This document shows positions 39,102 to 52,100 of a stretch of DNA of 64,000 nt, in pieces. Numbering within the stretch: the first letter of the stretch is position 1; each line of letters begins with the position of its first letter. This DNA comes from Aculops lycopersici (Eukaryota; Arthropoda; Arachnida; Trombidiformes; Eriophyidae), in contig WNKI01000003.1 of assembly GCA_015350385.1 (NCBI GenBank), forward strand, positions 1-64,000, given 5' to 3'. Position numbers and translations under genes: made by a program. The notes beneath the pieces are model-generated. The model had not been told where the DNA came from and made no database searches. It worked only from the letters and a program-made list of their open reading frames with translations.

Positions 39102-40628
39102 CTAGATCCAATTACAACTCATCGGTTTACTACCACAACCTACGGTCTCAATGTTAAATCCTATTTTTCTCATCTTATTTGCATCCAGCAAACGGCGGCC
39201 ATCAAATATGAATGCCGGCTTCGACATGTTCTCGTGAATTTTGAAGTAATCATAATGGAGGAACTCATCCCATTCGGTGCATATCAGGATTGCATGGCAA
39301 CTAGTTGCACACTTATAAGGATCTACAAAAATTTCTACATTCTGGTCGACGCTACTTTTGCTAGAGGTCAAGCCGCTCTCTAGATCAGCTAAAATCTTAT
39401 CATGGTTCACTTTTGGGTCATAAATGTGCAATTTGGCACCTTCCTCGAGGAGTTGCAAGCAAACATATTTCGCTGAAGACTCTCGTGTGTCCCCGGTATT
39501 CGCTTTGAAGGCAAATCCGAAGATCGCTAGCTTCTTATCATTGACCGTATTATGCAAGCATCTAACTATTCTCTGTGAAGCCCTTGCTCTCTGGTAATCA
39601 TTCATCTCGATAACTTTATACCAGTAATCAGCTACTTCCTTCAGATTAAGGCACTCACTCAAATATACTAGATTTAAGACATCTTTTTGGAAACAGGAAC
39701 CACCGAATCCGATGCCCGCTTTGAGATATTTAGACCCGATACGAGAATCCATTCCAATTGCACGAGCAACCTCATCAATATTAGCACCGGTTGACTCGCA
39801 AATGGTAGCCATTGCATTGATGGATGACAGTCTTTGGGCTAGAAATGCATTCGCGGCCAATTTTGACAACTCGGAGGACCAAGTGTTTGTTGTAATAACC
39901 TTGGATTCATCAACCCAACTACAGTATAGCCTTTTGAGTACCTCAATCGCGCGTCTACCTGATGCAGTTGTTGTGTCGCCACCTACTAAGATTCTGTCTG
40001 GATTGATCAAATTATCCACTGCTGTTCCCTCGGCCATAAACTCGGGATTGGACAAAACTTCAAAGTTGATATTGTCTGGCTTGTTTGCCATTAATATGCT
40101 CTTAATACTTTCCGCTGCCTTAACTGGAACTGTAGACTTTTCCACAACTATCTTGTCATTTTTAGAGTGCTGAGCTATGATTCTAGACACAAACTCCAAG
40201 TTTTTCAAGTCTGCTGCTCTACCCTTGCCGATTCCAGTCTTTTTTGTTGGTGTATCAACTGCTAGGAATATCATATCGGCTAGATCAATTTGCTCTGCAA
40301 CATCATGCGAGAAAAAGAGATTTTTACCTCGACGACTCAACACTATATCATCTAGTTGTGGCTCGAATATGGGAATCTTTTGTGAGTTCCACTGATCTAT
40401 CTTGTTTTTATTCGAGTCCACCACGTAGACCGAGATATCTGGACACTTGTAGGCCAGGACGGCCATTGTGGGTCCGCCAACGTAACCGGCTCCAATGCAA
40501 CATATCCTGTGAATCTTGAGACAATCTTCCGAGCAACCGTTCATTTTGGTGGTGGAGTTACCGTTATGTTGTTGACTAGTTCCATTGATTTGATGACCAT
40601 TTGTCATGTTTCCAGCAGATGTTTCCAT
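39102..40628 (-). CDS. UGDH: UDP-glucose 6-dehydrogenase
   Basis: UGDH oxidises UDP-glucose to UDP-glucuronate with two NAD+, supplying glucuronate for glycosaminoglycans and detoxification. The 508-residue protein begins with a ~38-residue Asn/Gly-rich extension, then the NAD-binding CCIGAGYVGGPTMAVLAYKCP (Rossmann GxGxxG at 46-51). Family blocks follow: VEKSTVPVKAAESI, LSNPEFMAEGTA, NPDRILVGG, SSELSKLAANAFLAQRLSSINA, and the active-site GFGGSCFQKDVLNL with catalytic C312. The C-terminal domain (FGFAFKANTGDTRESSAKYVC, IYDPKV, CTEWDEF, FIFDGRRLLD) is complete. One exon, ATG start, normal length (human 494). All catalytic residues I can check are present. In Drosophila the ortholog is sugarless (sgl), required for morphogen signalling through heparan sulfate. 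Confidence 0.97.
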   Translation of the reverse strand: METSAGNMTNGHQINGTSQQHNGNSTTKMNGCSEDCLKIHRICCIGAGYVGGPTMAVLAYKCPDISVYVVDSNKNKIDQWNSQKIPIFEPQLDDIVLSRRGKNLFFSHDVAEQIDLADMIFLAVDTPTKKTGIGKGRAADLKNLEFVSRIIAQHSKNDKIVVEKSTVPVKAAESIKSILMANKPDNINFEVLSNPEFMAEGTAVDNLINPDRILVGGDTTTASGRRAIEVLKRLYCSWVDESKVITTNTWSSELSKLAANAFLAQRLSSINAMATICESTGANIDEVARAIGMDSRIGSKYLKAGIGFGGSCFQKDVLNLVYLSECLNLKEVADYWYKVIEMNDYQRARASQRIVRCLHNTVNDKKLAIFGFAFKANTGDTRESSAKYVCLQLLEEGAKLHIYDPKVNHDKILADLESGLTSSKSSVDQNVEIFVDPYKCATSCHAILICTEWDEFLHYDYFKIHENMSKPAFIFDGRRLLDANKMRKIGFNIETVGCGSKPMSCNWI

Positions 40629-40841
40629 CGCTTCTTTTGCTTCTTTTGAGATTTGTTACAATTCAATACTTGTTCAAAGCTCAATGAGCTAAACAGATGC
40701 TCTAAAATGCTGATACTACTATTAGAAACGCGCCGTTAGAAAAGTTCGGACCTCTCTCATGACAGGTGTTGTTTACAATGATGTTGACAGCCGAATCAGC
40801 ATCAGCTGTTCACCTGAGGCGCAATTTTACTGTGTCTACCA

Positions 40842-40871
40842 AGAGAGGGAGAGAGAGAGAGAGAGAGAGAC
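40842..40871. repeat. (GA)n microsatellite
   Basis: GAGA dinucleotide run, 200 bp upstream of the UGDH start codon on the opposite side, so it may lie in the UGDH promoter. Confidence 0.9.
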
Positions 40872-42203
40872 AACCACTTACAATGTTAGCAAGACCACTG
40901 CCACTCGTCATATACATACAAGGCATTGGCGACACACACACACGCTGTGGTGGCTTATAGAAAGTCGTCAACTTGGTTGACTCAGGTGGCGCGCATTACG
41001 CAATCCATCTAATCCAAGTCACATGTCCACATTTATCGATTCGTGTTTGAACGAATGGAGTGATGAATGAAGACAGAAGATGGACCCTTTGACCATTGTT
41101 GGCATTCGAGAGGTCACTGGTTGTTGAGATATAAATCTAGATCAATGTTTACTTAACTTTTGGGAGGAATTCCACAAATGTTAGCTCCTGCAACTCGCAA
41201 CCGCAAATTTGTCACAAGGAGCCACGCAGTAAGGTTTTAGTTCAGCTAAGACTTAACTTGCAAATGAGACAAACGCTCGACTTGGAAATCGAGCAGACTT
41301 GACCACAACAAGGTAGCCGGATATCTGATAGCGATACTACCGCTACCAACAACGAGCGCTCTGATCACCAGCTTCCGGTTACGAGCAACCAGGTGGCGCT
41401 TCTAGGTCGATCGACCCTACGTCTCGAGGCATGTCATCATTGTGGTCCTCGTCGGCACGAGGCGCGCGCAGTCTCGCAAATTGATGCAATTTGCGATACC
41501 ATGACCAGTTTGCTCTAGTGTTTGACTGTTGAGTTTGCGCATTCGACTTACGCATTTGCAACTATCGGAATACATGGTGAGTTAGATAGGGGGTCAGGTC
41601 TCTAGAATGAAATGGACACGCTACGAGAAGAAGAGGAGAAAGGGAGAGTTCAAGAGTGACGATTTGAAAGCAAGAGAGAAAGAGAGATTTTTGCACAAGT
41701 GGTCTTGGTGTGCGGATTTTTCTCATTGTTTAAGTTGATACCCATACAATTGTTTGTTGTCTCTTTACTCAAGAGATAGACGAACATTGAGTGCAAGTTC
41801 AAATCATCAAGTGCCACACATTCAAGTGCGTAAATAGTCATCGTCCAGCTGAGGTGAAATAACAAGCAGTAACTAAGTAAGCACACAAAGTAACGGAAAG
41901 CAAGTAGACTAACGGGCTCCTGTTCGTGAGAAACGGAAGACTAAGAATATTGAAGCCCCGGAAGGTAACATTCACCTAGAGCTCACCTCGAACCGAGAGA
42001 GAAAGAGACAGAGATAACAAGTCTCAGTTTACATTTTCCATTGGTCAACTCAAACTAGCTGCCACTAAAGTTCCAGTTGACGCGCCATCGCCAAAGGGGA
42101 AAAGGGACTCATCATAATCTTGGAAGGCTCGTCATTGTCGCCGAGTAGTTAGCTGGGAGGGGAAAGGAGCTGTCTGTTAAAAGAGCAACCGGAGTTCAAG
42201 TTG

Positions 42204-42443
<240 letters not shown>

Positions 42444-43128
42444 GGAACTGAATGAGCGAGTGAAAGTGAAATTGAGTGGGCGCCAGTTGTTTAACCGCAA
42501 GTTGGCCAAAATATTAGATTATATTATCTTACCAACTCTTTCGCTGTATCTCTCTAACTCTGGACAGCAACGAAGAACTTGAGCAACCAGTCAACCATTT
42601 GGTCAGTCAAAGAAGCAGCAAGCAGCAAGACCACGGATCAAACTGGCTAACGAACTAACACGCGAATGAGCAACTCCACTCTCTACTGACGAGTGTCCAG
42701 GGCGACTTTTTTCCTCTAACCATCGCCACAACTAGTCTCTCCTGCGGCAAATAGTCGCCACCGGAAACGGAAGCTGAGTAGGCGCGTCCACCAATTGGCA
42801 AACTTGGCGACGAGGCTGACGTGCCGCACGCTTGTTGTGGTGGAGGTGGTGGCGGTAGTTGGTAGTAGTTTTTGGAGGAAGGGAAGCGCGAGCCTGCAAC
42901 TGGCCGCCCTTGTGGTTACCCTCAGCGCTTTTGGTTGGCAAGCCAGTCAGCTAGCTAGCTAGCTAACTGGCTTGAGCAGTCGCCAAGTTCGTGAGGGCGT
43001 GAAATTGTCGCGCGCGCGCCCCGAAACCAAAACTGCTACTCCATTTTCTAGTAAGGCTAGTGGAAGCACCACTAGTGGTAGTGGCCACTCAATTACATTA
43101 CTATTGGTTGGCATAAGTAAAGCCCAAC

Positions 43129-46100
43129 ATGAGGCCTGCTCAGCCAGTGCCATCAGCAGACGTCGAGTCTGACGTTGAGGTCGGAAGCGGCGGCGAGTCG
43201 TCAAGCTCGCGCCGGTACAATGTCGCCGCGGCCCAAACGAGCGAGAGCCAGCGGCAAGCTGATTGCTGCTGGGTCGAGGGAGCTCGTAGCAATGATGACC
43301 CCAGAGGCGGACCGTTACAGTCGACGGGAACGGCGAGCAGCCACTCGATTGCCGCAGGAGTAGAAACTGAACCAGTGACAGCAGTAGCAAACAACCACGA
43401 AAGCATCTCGCTGCCCTCGAGCCGCGAAACTATGGTCGAGCGGCCGACATCAGGCGCGTCCACAACGAATTCGAATTCAAACTCAAACCCGAATTCCAAC
43501 AACATGGCTAATCTTGAGCGCAGGAAACAACCCCGGCAAGGGGGCGCGTGTTGTGGTGTTGGTTATGGGCAACCTGTTAACGAGTTTATAGTTCAAGATT
43601 TAGAGCCGCAACAGAAGAGTTTTCAAGCTTCAAGTTACCAATTTTCAAGAAGCGCCAGCCACAACCCAAGCCAACAAGTGGCCACAAATGCACAACCACA
43701 TGACTCTCATCATCATCACCACAACAACAACTCGCACAATTCAAATACCAATTTGCCACCACTGCTGCCTAATCAAGTTGCAAGTAATACAATAGCCAGT
43801 CAGCAACAGCAGATGCAGATGCAAGCTCACAATAGACGCCTGACCTCAGGCGGCGACCTGAGCCAGAGCCAAGCGGCCAACGATCCGCAGAATCCCTATC
43901 CACTCTATGCGCCAATCACCTTTTTCTATTTAAACCAAACGGCGAGACCGCGCAGCTGGTGCCTCAAGATAGTTTCAAACAAATATCCTCTCCATTCACG
44001 CGAGGCTTAGAAGAGGTGGTTGCCATTGAAAGCAACATGAGTTAGCTCGATGGAACAAGTGGTGGTTTGGACGGGTGAGTAGTGGGTCGTAGTTCAACCA
44101 GATTGTTACATGGTAGTTTGTTATGCACTTCGCTTGTTTATTTTATCCACCATCGAAAACACATGGTAGTTGAATTAGAGTTTAGTTGGCGATCGAATAG
44201 GCTCTAGTGAGACGAGGAGGTGGAGAGCAGCGAGTTGAATTGAGCCAATTAGTTGACCCCCGTAAGCAAGGGCAAAAATCTGAACCAAACTGAACTTGAC
44301 CAATTCTGCCTTAGGTAACAACAGCAACACCAACTTCTACCGCTACAACGACAATGGCAAGTGGCGTGTTTTCACCAAACCTAACCGAACCAAATGGTAG
44401 AGCGACGGAGTGGGAGGCGCCGCAATGCGATGCTTGAGAGGAGCTCTAGTATCGTCATAGCCAAGTTGATAGTTCTTATATTCGTATGTAAGATGCACCA
44501 TCAAATTGGCGACATTGCCAATCGACGGTGCATCTGGTTCTCGTCGGTGTAGCAGTAGTATTGGTAGTTTAGTCTTGAAGCCGAGTTTACTTCTCAATGG
44601 ACTCTAGTGGTCGGCTGGCTATCCTCGGCTTTTGTCTCTGCTTTGGTCACGGTTTGTTCGAAAGGCGGCTGCCCAGCGGCGAGTAAGACAGGTAAAAGTT
44701 CACGTTGGAGAGGCCAAAATTCAGTCTCGTTCAATCTGATCTTGTTAGTCTAGTCTACTGCTTTGCTGGACTCCCGCTCACAGCACAGGTAAAATGAGCA
44801 AGCGAATGTCACAAGTTGTTGTTGTTGTCGTTGTTGTTCCTTTCCTCGCTCTTGGTCAGATGACTCATGTGATGATTCTCGAGAGTTCGAAGGAAACATA
44901 ACGAATAGAAGCAAGTTGGTTGAGCCAAGAGGGATACGGTGAGAAGGAGAGAGAGAGCAATAGTTAAAGAGGAGGCGTAACTCTGAACTTGTGTGCGACT
45001 CGCTGGCCAAAAGTAAAACTGAAACTGGAAAACGATGCGACGAAATCTCTACTCTAGGTGCATTGTCTCTCCCTTTCTCTTTCTCTTTATCTCTCTCTCT
45101 CTCTCTCTCCCTTTCTCTCTATCTCTATTCGTCTAGTTGCTTGCTTACTTGCTGCTTGTATCATTTGGTAGCTACATCTTTGAACCGACGGCAACGACCA
45201 CCACGATGGAGACAAACGTACACTATATGCATTCGAGCGCATGGGGCATTTTTGTGAGACAAAGGAGCGCACTGAAAAGACGCATCTCGTCGCCTCGGCT
45301 AGTCCACTGCGCCTAGCTTGTGTCCACTCTGATTTAAATTCACCTGATTGTAGCTCCTGGTCCTTGATTTGTACACAGTCCACTGGCTGCGCCAGCGGAG
45401 GGACCAAAGGGAAACGGAGGCCGCTAGTTGCTCGGATTGCGCTCTTTTATGGTTCGTCCAGCTGGACGAGCAACCAGTCACCAGGTAGGTGCGCCGCTGC
45501 CCATTGGCTTGTGCACATGGACGTCAGTAACACACTCGCGCGCCGAGGCTTATTACGGAGCGTAACTTACGCTCGCTAGCTTAGCGACCAGACTCATGTT
45601 TCTTGGTGGCTTTGCATGGCGCACATAAAGAGCAGAGCGCATAGCTCAGAGTGAACCTAGAGGGAATCGAAAATTGAGAGTAGGCGCAAACAGTGTTCGA
45701 CGCGGCAACTTGTTTGCTGCGCTCTCGTTGTCCTCTCCCTTTAATATGCTAATCGGACGGTTTGTTTCAGCGTCCTTTTTAGACGGTTGTCCCTTTTTCT
45801 ACCTTCCGTCTGAAAAGACGGGCAAAATCCTCTCCTCGTATTTTCTCTCTAGACGACTTTGCGAGACTGACACAACCAATGAACTGAGTATGAAAGGAGC
45901 GCCAATTTTTTCTGCTATCTAAAGGCCGGAAGTCAAACCGAGGAAGCGAGCAGTGCGCTTGTCTTGCACAAAACAAGCAACTTTGTTGTATGGTTCTGGT
46001 CGTAGTATATCATCTTAATCGTTGCCGCTATCGTGTTGTTGCTGTTATTATTATTATTATCACCATTATTATTATTGTGTTGTGGCCAACCAGACTAACC

Positions 46101-49100
46101 GACTGGCGGAGTGACAGCCACAAGACTGCGTTTCGCAACGAACACTTCCGATTTTTTTGCGATAATCCTCCGGTCTTCCTAACACCAAAACTAGCTACAC
46201 TCCGGCACAAGGGGTTCTGTCGGTTCATTGACTATCCATTTGTGTTCTCCGTCAGCAAAATTCAACAAGCGACGTCCAACGGCTAAGAGAGTAGATAAGA
46301 TCTAAGCTGGATCATGTTGCGCGTCTCGCTGGCCAAAAACAGCTATACACAGTCCTCTGGCCCAAAGTCTTGTGGTCCAGTTTGAGCCAGTCGACCAGGG
46401 TCTGTCGACGACGATTTGTTCCTGTTGTTCTTGTGCCCAGTTTCTAATCTATTTGACACCGGAAGTGGCCAGCATTATCCTGGAATTTGGTCTACATATA
46501 ATTATTGCCAATTCAAGCCGAATCCCATCGTGCCCTTTCCTTATCGCAAGGGTCCCTTGCTTGTGGCCGCCGGAAGTGCACGGAGCGAGGTCGATGAAAT
46601 ATGCGGCTCCGGAAAATCGACTCTCAGCTAACCCTATCGCTTCTTTTGGCTCGTCTCGTCTCGTCTCATCTTCCGCCTTGGAGTTGGCATTTTGTTAGTT
46701 GGAGTTGCTCTCTTTGTGATTGTGGTTGCAATCACATAACAGCTTCGAATCAGACAGCCGCAACCAAAGTGCTTGCAACTCCGCAAACGGAAGTCATTGG
46801 TGACATTAGTTTTTGCATCGACGATTCTGAATGCAATTCTATTGTTGGCTCGACTTCAAGTTAAAGCTGAGCGGTTAAAGTTTCTCAAAACGACACTAGC
46901 AACACGGCGACTTAGCCAAAGATGTTTGTATTATGCTTCCTTCTCTTTGACTTGCCTCTTTGTAGATGGTTGCATAGGATCTTATGCAATCATCAAACAC
47001 GTTGACGCATCGTCTCGTTTTGTGTTAAACCAACATGAGGAGTAGTAGCAACAGCAATAGCAACAACATACATCTAAGCAACTTGCACTTTGCAACTCCC
47101 TCTCTAGTTACTGGCGCGAGGCACATTGAATGGTTTTAGATTTGCAAGCCTCAAATAAGATTCGATTGCCAGACACGCAACGCAAGCTCTTCGCGACCGC
47201 AGAGATTCTCGGCACCAATTGCTATTGAATATAAGTTTGCCTCCACTTTTCTCCCTCCCCTGGTGGTTTCGGTTTGTAAGAAAGGGAGAGAGAGAGAGAG
47301 AGTTGTTTAGTTGCTACCCTGTTTTCCATTCAACTCGACTCCCATTAAGCCTCCAGTTTTGCGGTGTCTTGCTGCCGTTTTCGATGCTCCTTGCTTCTAG
47401 TGGCGCCAAAATTTACGCTCGCGCCTATGAATATGCAATTAATTCGCTCGCCGTACCCAAATGGCACAAACCTATCGAGGGAAGGTTGCTAGAAGCACTT
47501 TCATAGTTTCAGTCGAAGTTTCAGCCAACAATTTGCCCTGTAGGTTGCAGCGTGAAACGCTCTTCATCATTTGTTGGTGGCCCTCAAGCGCCAGGTGAAC
47601 CAGCTTCAGCCAGGTAGGGCCAGCCTCCACAATAAACAGTGGCAACTGATTGATTGTATGCGTAATGATTTGTGTTCGCTCAGTTGCTAAGCTGCAAATC
47701 ATTAAACGACAGGTGCAGCACAACAACAATCACCACCGTCACCTAATTGAATCATCGGTTGCTTTTCTAACCGTTGAATAGAAGTTTGGAGCTGGGTTAC
47801 GCAAAAGGAAACGCTTTTGGGGTTGACCTGAATTCATTAGGATACAATGTCTGTTTGAACTTCCCCTCACCTCTAGCAAATTAGCATCGCCTTTGCGTGT
47901 GAGTTTTTCTTGGGCCTGCACAAGTTAGCTGACTAAACTAACTCTAGCAGCCGATAGGCTGACCGCGACTTCCGGCCATCGCATTACAACACTCGGCTGG
48001 GATTTAACCAGCGAGAGCAGGTAGGCGGCTAAGGCATACAATTGCACTCGGCCCCCATTAATGATTGATCGGCTCCGGAGGGCTCCCCTAGCTTTTGTCC
48101 GAGTTGAGAGGGCGTGGCGGCGGCGAATGACTAGCAGCAAACCAGCGGAGGATGTCCGTTGTGGGTATTAAGATATCATCTAGTGGCTCCCGCGTCATGC
48201 CCACCTCCTTCCTTCCTGGTGGCAAGACTGACGCTGGCATTGGACGCATCATCAACCAGCAAGAGCAAGGGAACAAGCAAAAGTAAGAGAGTCAGTGAGT
48301 TTTTTGCAGCGAGCAAATGGGGGGGGGGCGAGTAGCGCGCATATGCACTGTTGACCCATCTAAGCACAGGTAAGCCGCTTGGTTAGACAACCAAACTGTG
48401 GCAAGCTAGCTAGCTGACACGACAGATACTGAGACAGGATGGAAGATTAACAGATTATGCTTTTGTTAATGGTTCCATTGGTCGCTCTCATTTGTACACT
48501 AGCTTCCTCACTCGCTGGCCTTCAACACGCAGCTTTGCTTCGGGTTGTTGGCACTGGCTTGTCTCTCATTTGGCACAAAACCGCAACTCCTTCCGCCTTA
48601 CGGTTGCAGACTTCTCGAAACTGGACTCGAAAAGTTGCTTAGCTTTAGTTTCGATGACGAGAGTGTCGTTTTTGCTCGGTGGCCGGAAGTAGGGGTCTTA
48701 GGCACGAGTTGTGAGGAATGAATGGAAGAATACCCTTGCGCATTTGGGCAATAGATCGTTGGGTGGAAAAGGAAACGGCAAGACCAAGCTTGATGCAAAC
48801 GAGCAACTTGTAGGTAGGCGGCGGGTTGCGGCATCACGACTGCAATGCAACGCGGTGTTGATCCAATAACAACTAGTCTGTTGGTTGGAGTAATAGTCGG
48901 GTAATAATAATAATAATAAAAATGTTTATTTTGCATAAGTTCATTGAATTTGCTACCATTTGATGGTGCTCCGCTTGTGCTAGCTATAAGGAAGGCCCAA
49001 ATGCCTTCTTGTATGGGAATTCATGCATGCCACTGGGCGCCCGCCGCTAGGTCCCTCTTTGGCCCACCACGCCCACCTTGCTAGTAGCAGCGTTCTCGGC

Positions 49101-52100
49101 GGCCACAACGACCAAAGCCTCAGCTCATCTTTGGCAACGCGGCAAACCGGAAGCAGCCATTTGGCAGTGGCCAAGGGGAAGAAATCGCGAGCTTTATGAG
49201 GAGGCGGACAAGAGTAAGCAACCACCATGACTCCGGGCCACCTGAATCTAGTTGTCGTCGCTGGTGGCTGTTGTCATACTCAGCAGACGAACCCATCCTC
49301 TATGCAAACGGATGGGTTCCATTGAAGCGAGTCCGCAACCGAAACTACCACCACTACCGTGGCTCAAGTCCATCGGCAGCCAGACAAAGTTGCCGCGAGC
49401 CGCCATTGATTGTCTCTGTTGTTGACATTCATGGTCCAACTTGTAGTAAGGGACGTCGTCGTCTCGTTCAACTTGGTCGGTTGCGGCGGTGGGGGCAGTA
49501 CATGTAGTGATAGCAGAGCCGGTGGTTGCAACTCGCGAGCATGCGGCTCTGGTTACAGTCGTGGGATAAGTTTAACCGCCGCAAATCAGCTTATGTGTCC
49601 GCGAATCTAGTCACACAAATGCAGAGATTTGCAAGCAAGCAAGCATACAGCAGTTCTATGGATAAGCGAGAAACTTATAGAGACGCTTTGTTCAGCTTGT
49701 CGTTTTGGTCCGTCGTTTGCTATTGCAACTAGCTTACCTGTGCGCCGAAAGCTGAAAGCCGAGACGCTCGACTAGCAGGCGGCGATGGTTGAGTTGTGGT
49801 TGTGATTGTGCACGTGACAAACGCTCGCCGCTTCGGCAAGTCCACGCTTGACGGAAGTTCCACTCGCCACTAAGGTTTAGATTAGTCTGGTTCAGCTTAT
49901 GGAGGTGGTTGGCCGAAAAATTGGCCTTTGACACGACAAGTGTCCATTACAGCTAAGGATTAGGGTGCCTCTAATGAGGTACCTTTGGGTCTCTTCTGGA
50001 CTCAAGTAAAGTTTGCGTTGTACTTCCTCGTTCCCGGTAAATTTAAAAAGAAAGAGAGAAAGAAAGAAACTAAAAAAGATAGTGTCACATAATTTTTCAT
50101 TGATACACCGAGACGCGCATTTGGATTTGCTCGCCACACCCACGCGCGGTGTGACACGCCCCCTCCAACGTGACACCATCGCTTCGAGGCAGAAGCGTAG
50201 CTAAAGGTAGAGTTTGAAACACAGTTGTTAATCGTGGGGTCCAAGTTTGCGACAGCAACATAAAAAACTAGGACTCCCTCAACTGACTCCAGCTGACAGT
50301 TCTACACTTCGCTCGCACTTTAAGCAAGCTTGTGTTGTTTTCAAATAGCAGATAGAACCGGAACCAGATAGAAATTTGCTTAGCAGCAACTCGGCTGCCT
50401 ACCTTTTGGTTGATGCCGCGCGGCACTGCGGCGATCGCTCGATGTCCGCGCGTTTTCTCCACCTCTTAACGATCGGGAGCCAAGTGACAATGATGAATTG
50501 ACAGAGGAGTGGCCGCGTAGCGGTAGTTTTGGGATTCATTGGTGGTCTTTGTTTCAGTGATTGAACATGTAGCCACAACCAAAGAGCCCATTGCTCTTTC
50601 TTTCTCTCTCCCTCTCCATCTCTCGCCCTTGGAAGTCCATTTGGTCTTCACATTTCTTCTTCCTCTTCTTCTCCTTCTCCTTTGCAACTCACACCAACCA
50701 AAACTTGAAGTTGCGCCAAATGTTGGCCACTTGTTTTTGCAATGCCGTCGGTGAATGCTAATCCACTTCCTAGCTAGCTACCTGCGAGCAAGTGGCGACA
50801 ATAGTCACCTGGATCCGATCTAATTGGCCAAGCTCTGTGTGTATACCAACTAGAGATAGGCAACCAACTCAGGAGAGCGAGAGTTCAAACTGTTCAAGCA
50901 CTTTGCTCTCTCACTTGCCCTGTTCCTTCCTTCCCTTCTTTCTTTCTCTCTTTCTTCCTTCCTCAGCCCGACTACTTGTGCGGTGAGAAGATGGGGAAAC
51001 AAAGAGGCTAATTTGAAACTCAAGCTTCTTATTGGCTCACTCCCTCTTCCCTTGCTAATTTAGTCTGCAGATGCGAGCCTCCTTGCCGTATGTGTAATTT
51101 CTCACATTCAAGTGTCTCTATGCGCGAGGAGTTGAGTTCAAGTGGCCAGACCCTATAGGTGCAGTCTAGCAGATAAACACACACTCACTCGCCTGAGTCT
51201 GTTGTGTCTTTAAATTGCTCTACTCAGTTGAGAAACTCCAGGCAACGCTAACTACTATTCTCACACCAACTCGGGCAATTCTTGGCATTCTCAGCAATAG
51301 CATCAGCAGCAGCAGCAGCACCATCACCACCACCACCACCATCACCACTGGTGACTCCATAATTAAACGACAACAACCCGGTGATAGTTACTTTCCCTTG
51401 AAACACGGGCGCGCGCAAAATTCCAGTTGAAATTTAGGTAGCTCCAAGTCTCCAATCTTGTCGCTAGGTCACCTTCTCTTTCGCTTGCTAACACTCACTC
51501 CCTGCGCCATCGACAACCTGGAATGTACCGCTACAAATTCAGCTGGCAGCTGTTACGCCGCAATCTGTTCGCACAGGTGAGTGGCCAGCCAGAGGGCAGC
51601 TGCTAGCTTAGGATCAAGTTAGTTTTCGTCATCTAGTTAGTTGTGCATCTAGCGGCTACTCTTCGGTGGAGTGTAAATTTGTTAGTCAATGGCACTGTTC
51701 ATAGCAGTCATTCACAACGACTACCACGACGTCGAAAACGATTACAACGGAAACTTTTGCAGCTTAAATTTCGCCAAAAGCTTTTTCAGCCCCTCAATCA
51801 GCGGTAGTTATTACTCAATTCTTGAGCCGAGGAAGCGCCAACGACTTCCGGTTGGAACACACGAAATGCAAATGAGCAGAGGCGCAATCTTAGCGGCGCT
51901 CAACTGACGACGTGCTAACGGGTTGGCCTCGAGTTTTTGCTCCTCCTTTGCTCTCTCAAAAATAAACTTGCCAACAACTAAGATGAAACTTCCGCTCTCG
52001 CCAAGATAACTAGTGGCCATGATGAAAACCAGACGCCCCAGAGCTTGGTAATTTGATTTACATTAATCAATTAGTGAGCTCAAAAGTTGTTCGGCTGGCC

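Noticed and set aside
43983..44010. Reading Cav3 exon 1 through to a stop (SNKYPLHSREA)
   Set aside because: The conserved Cav3 N-terminus ends at IVSN and continues as WFERIS 12.5 kb away; the read-through tail is intron sequence.
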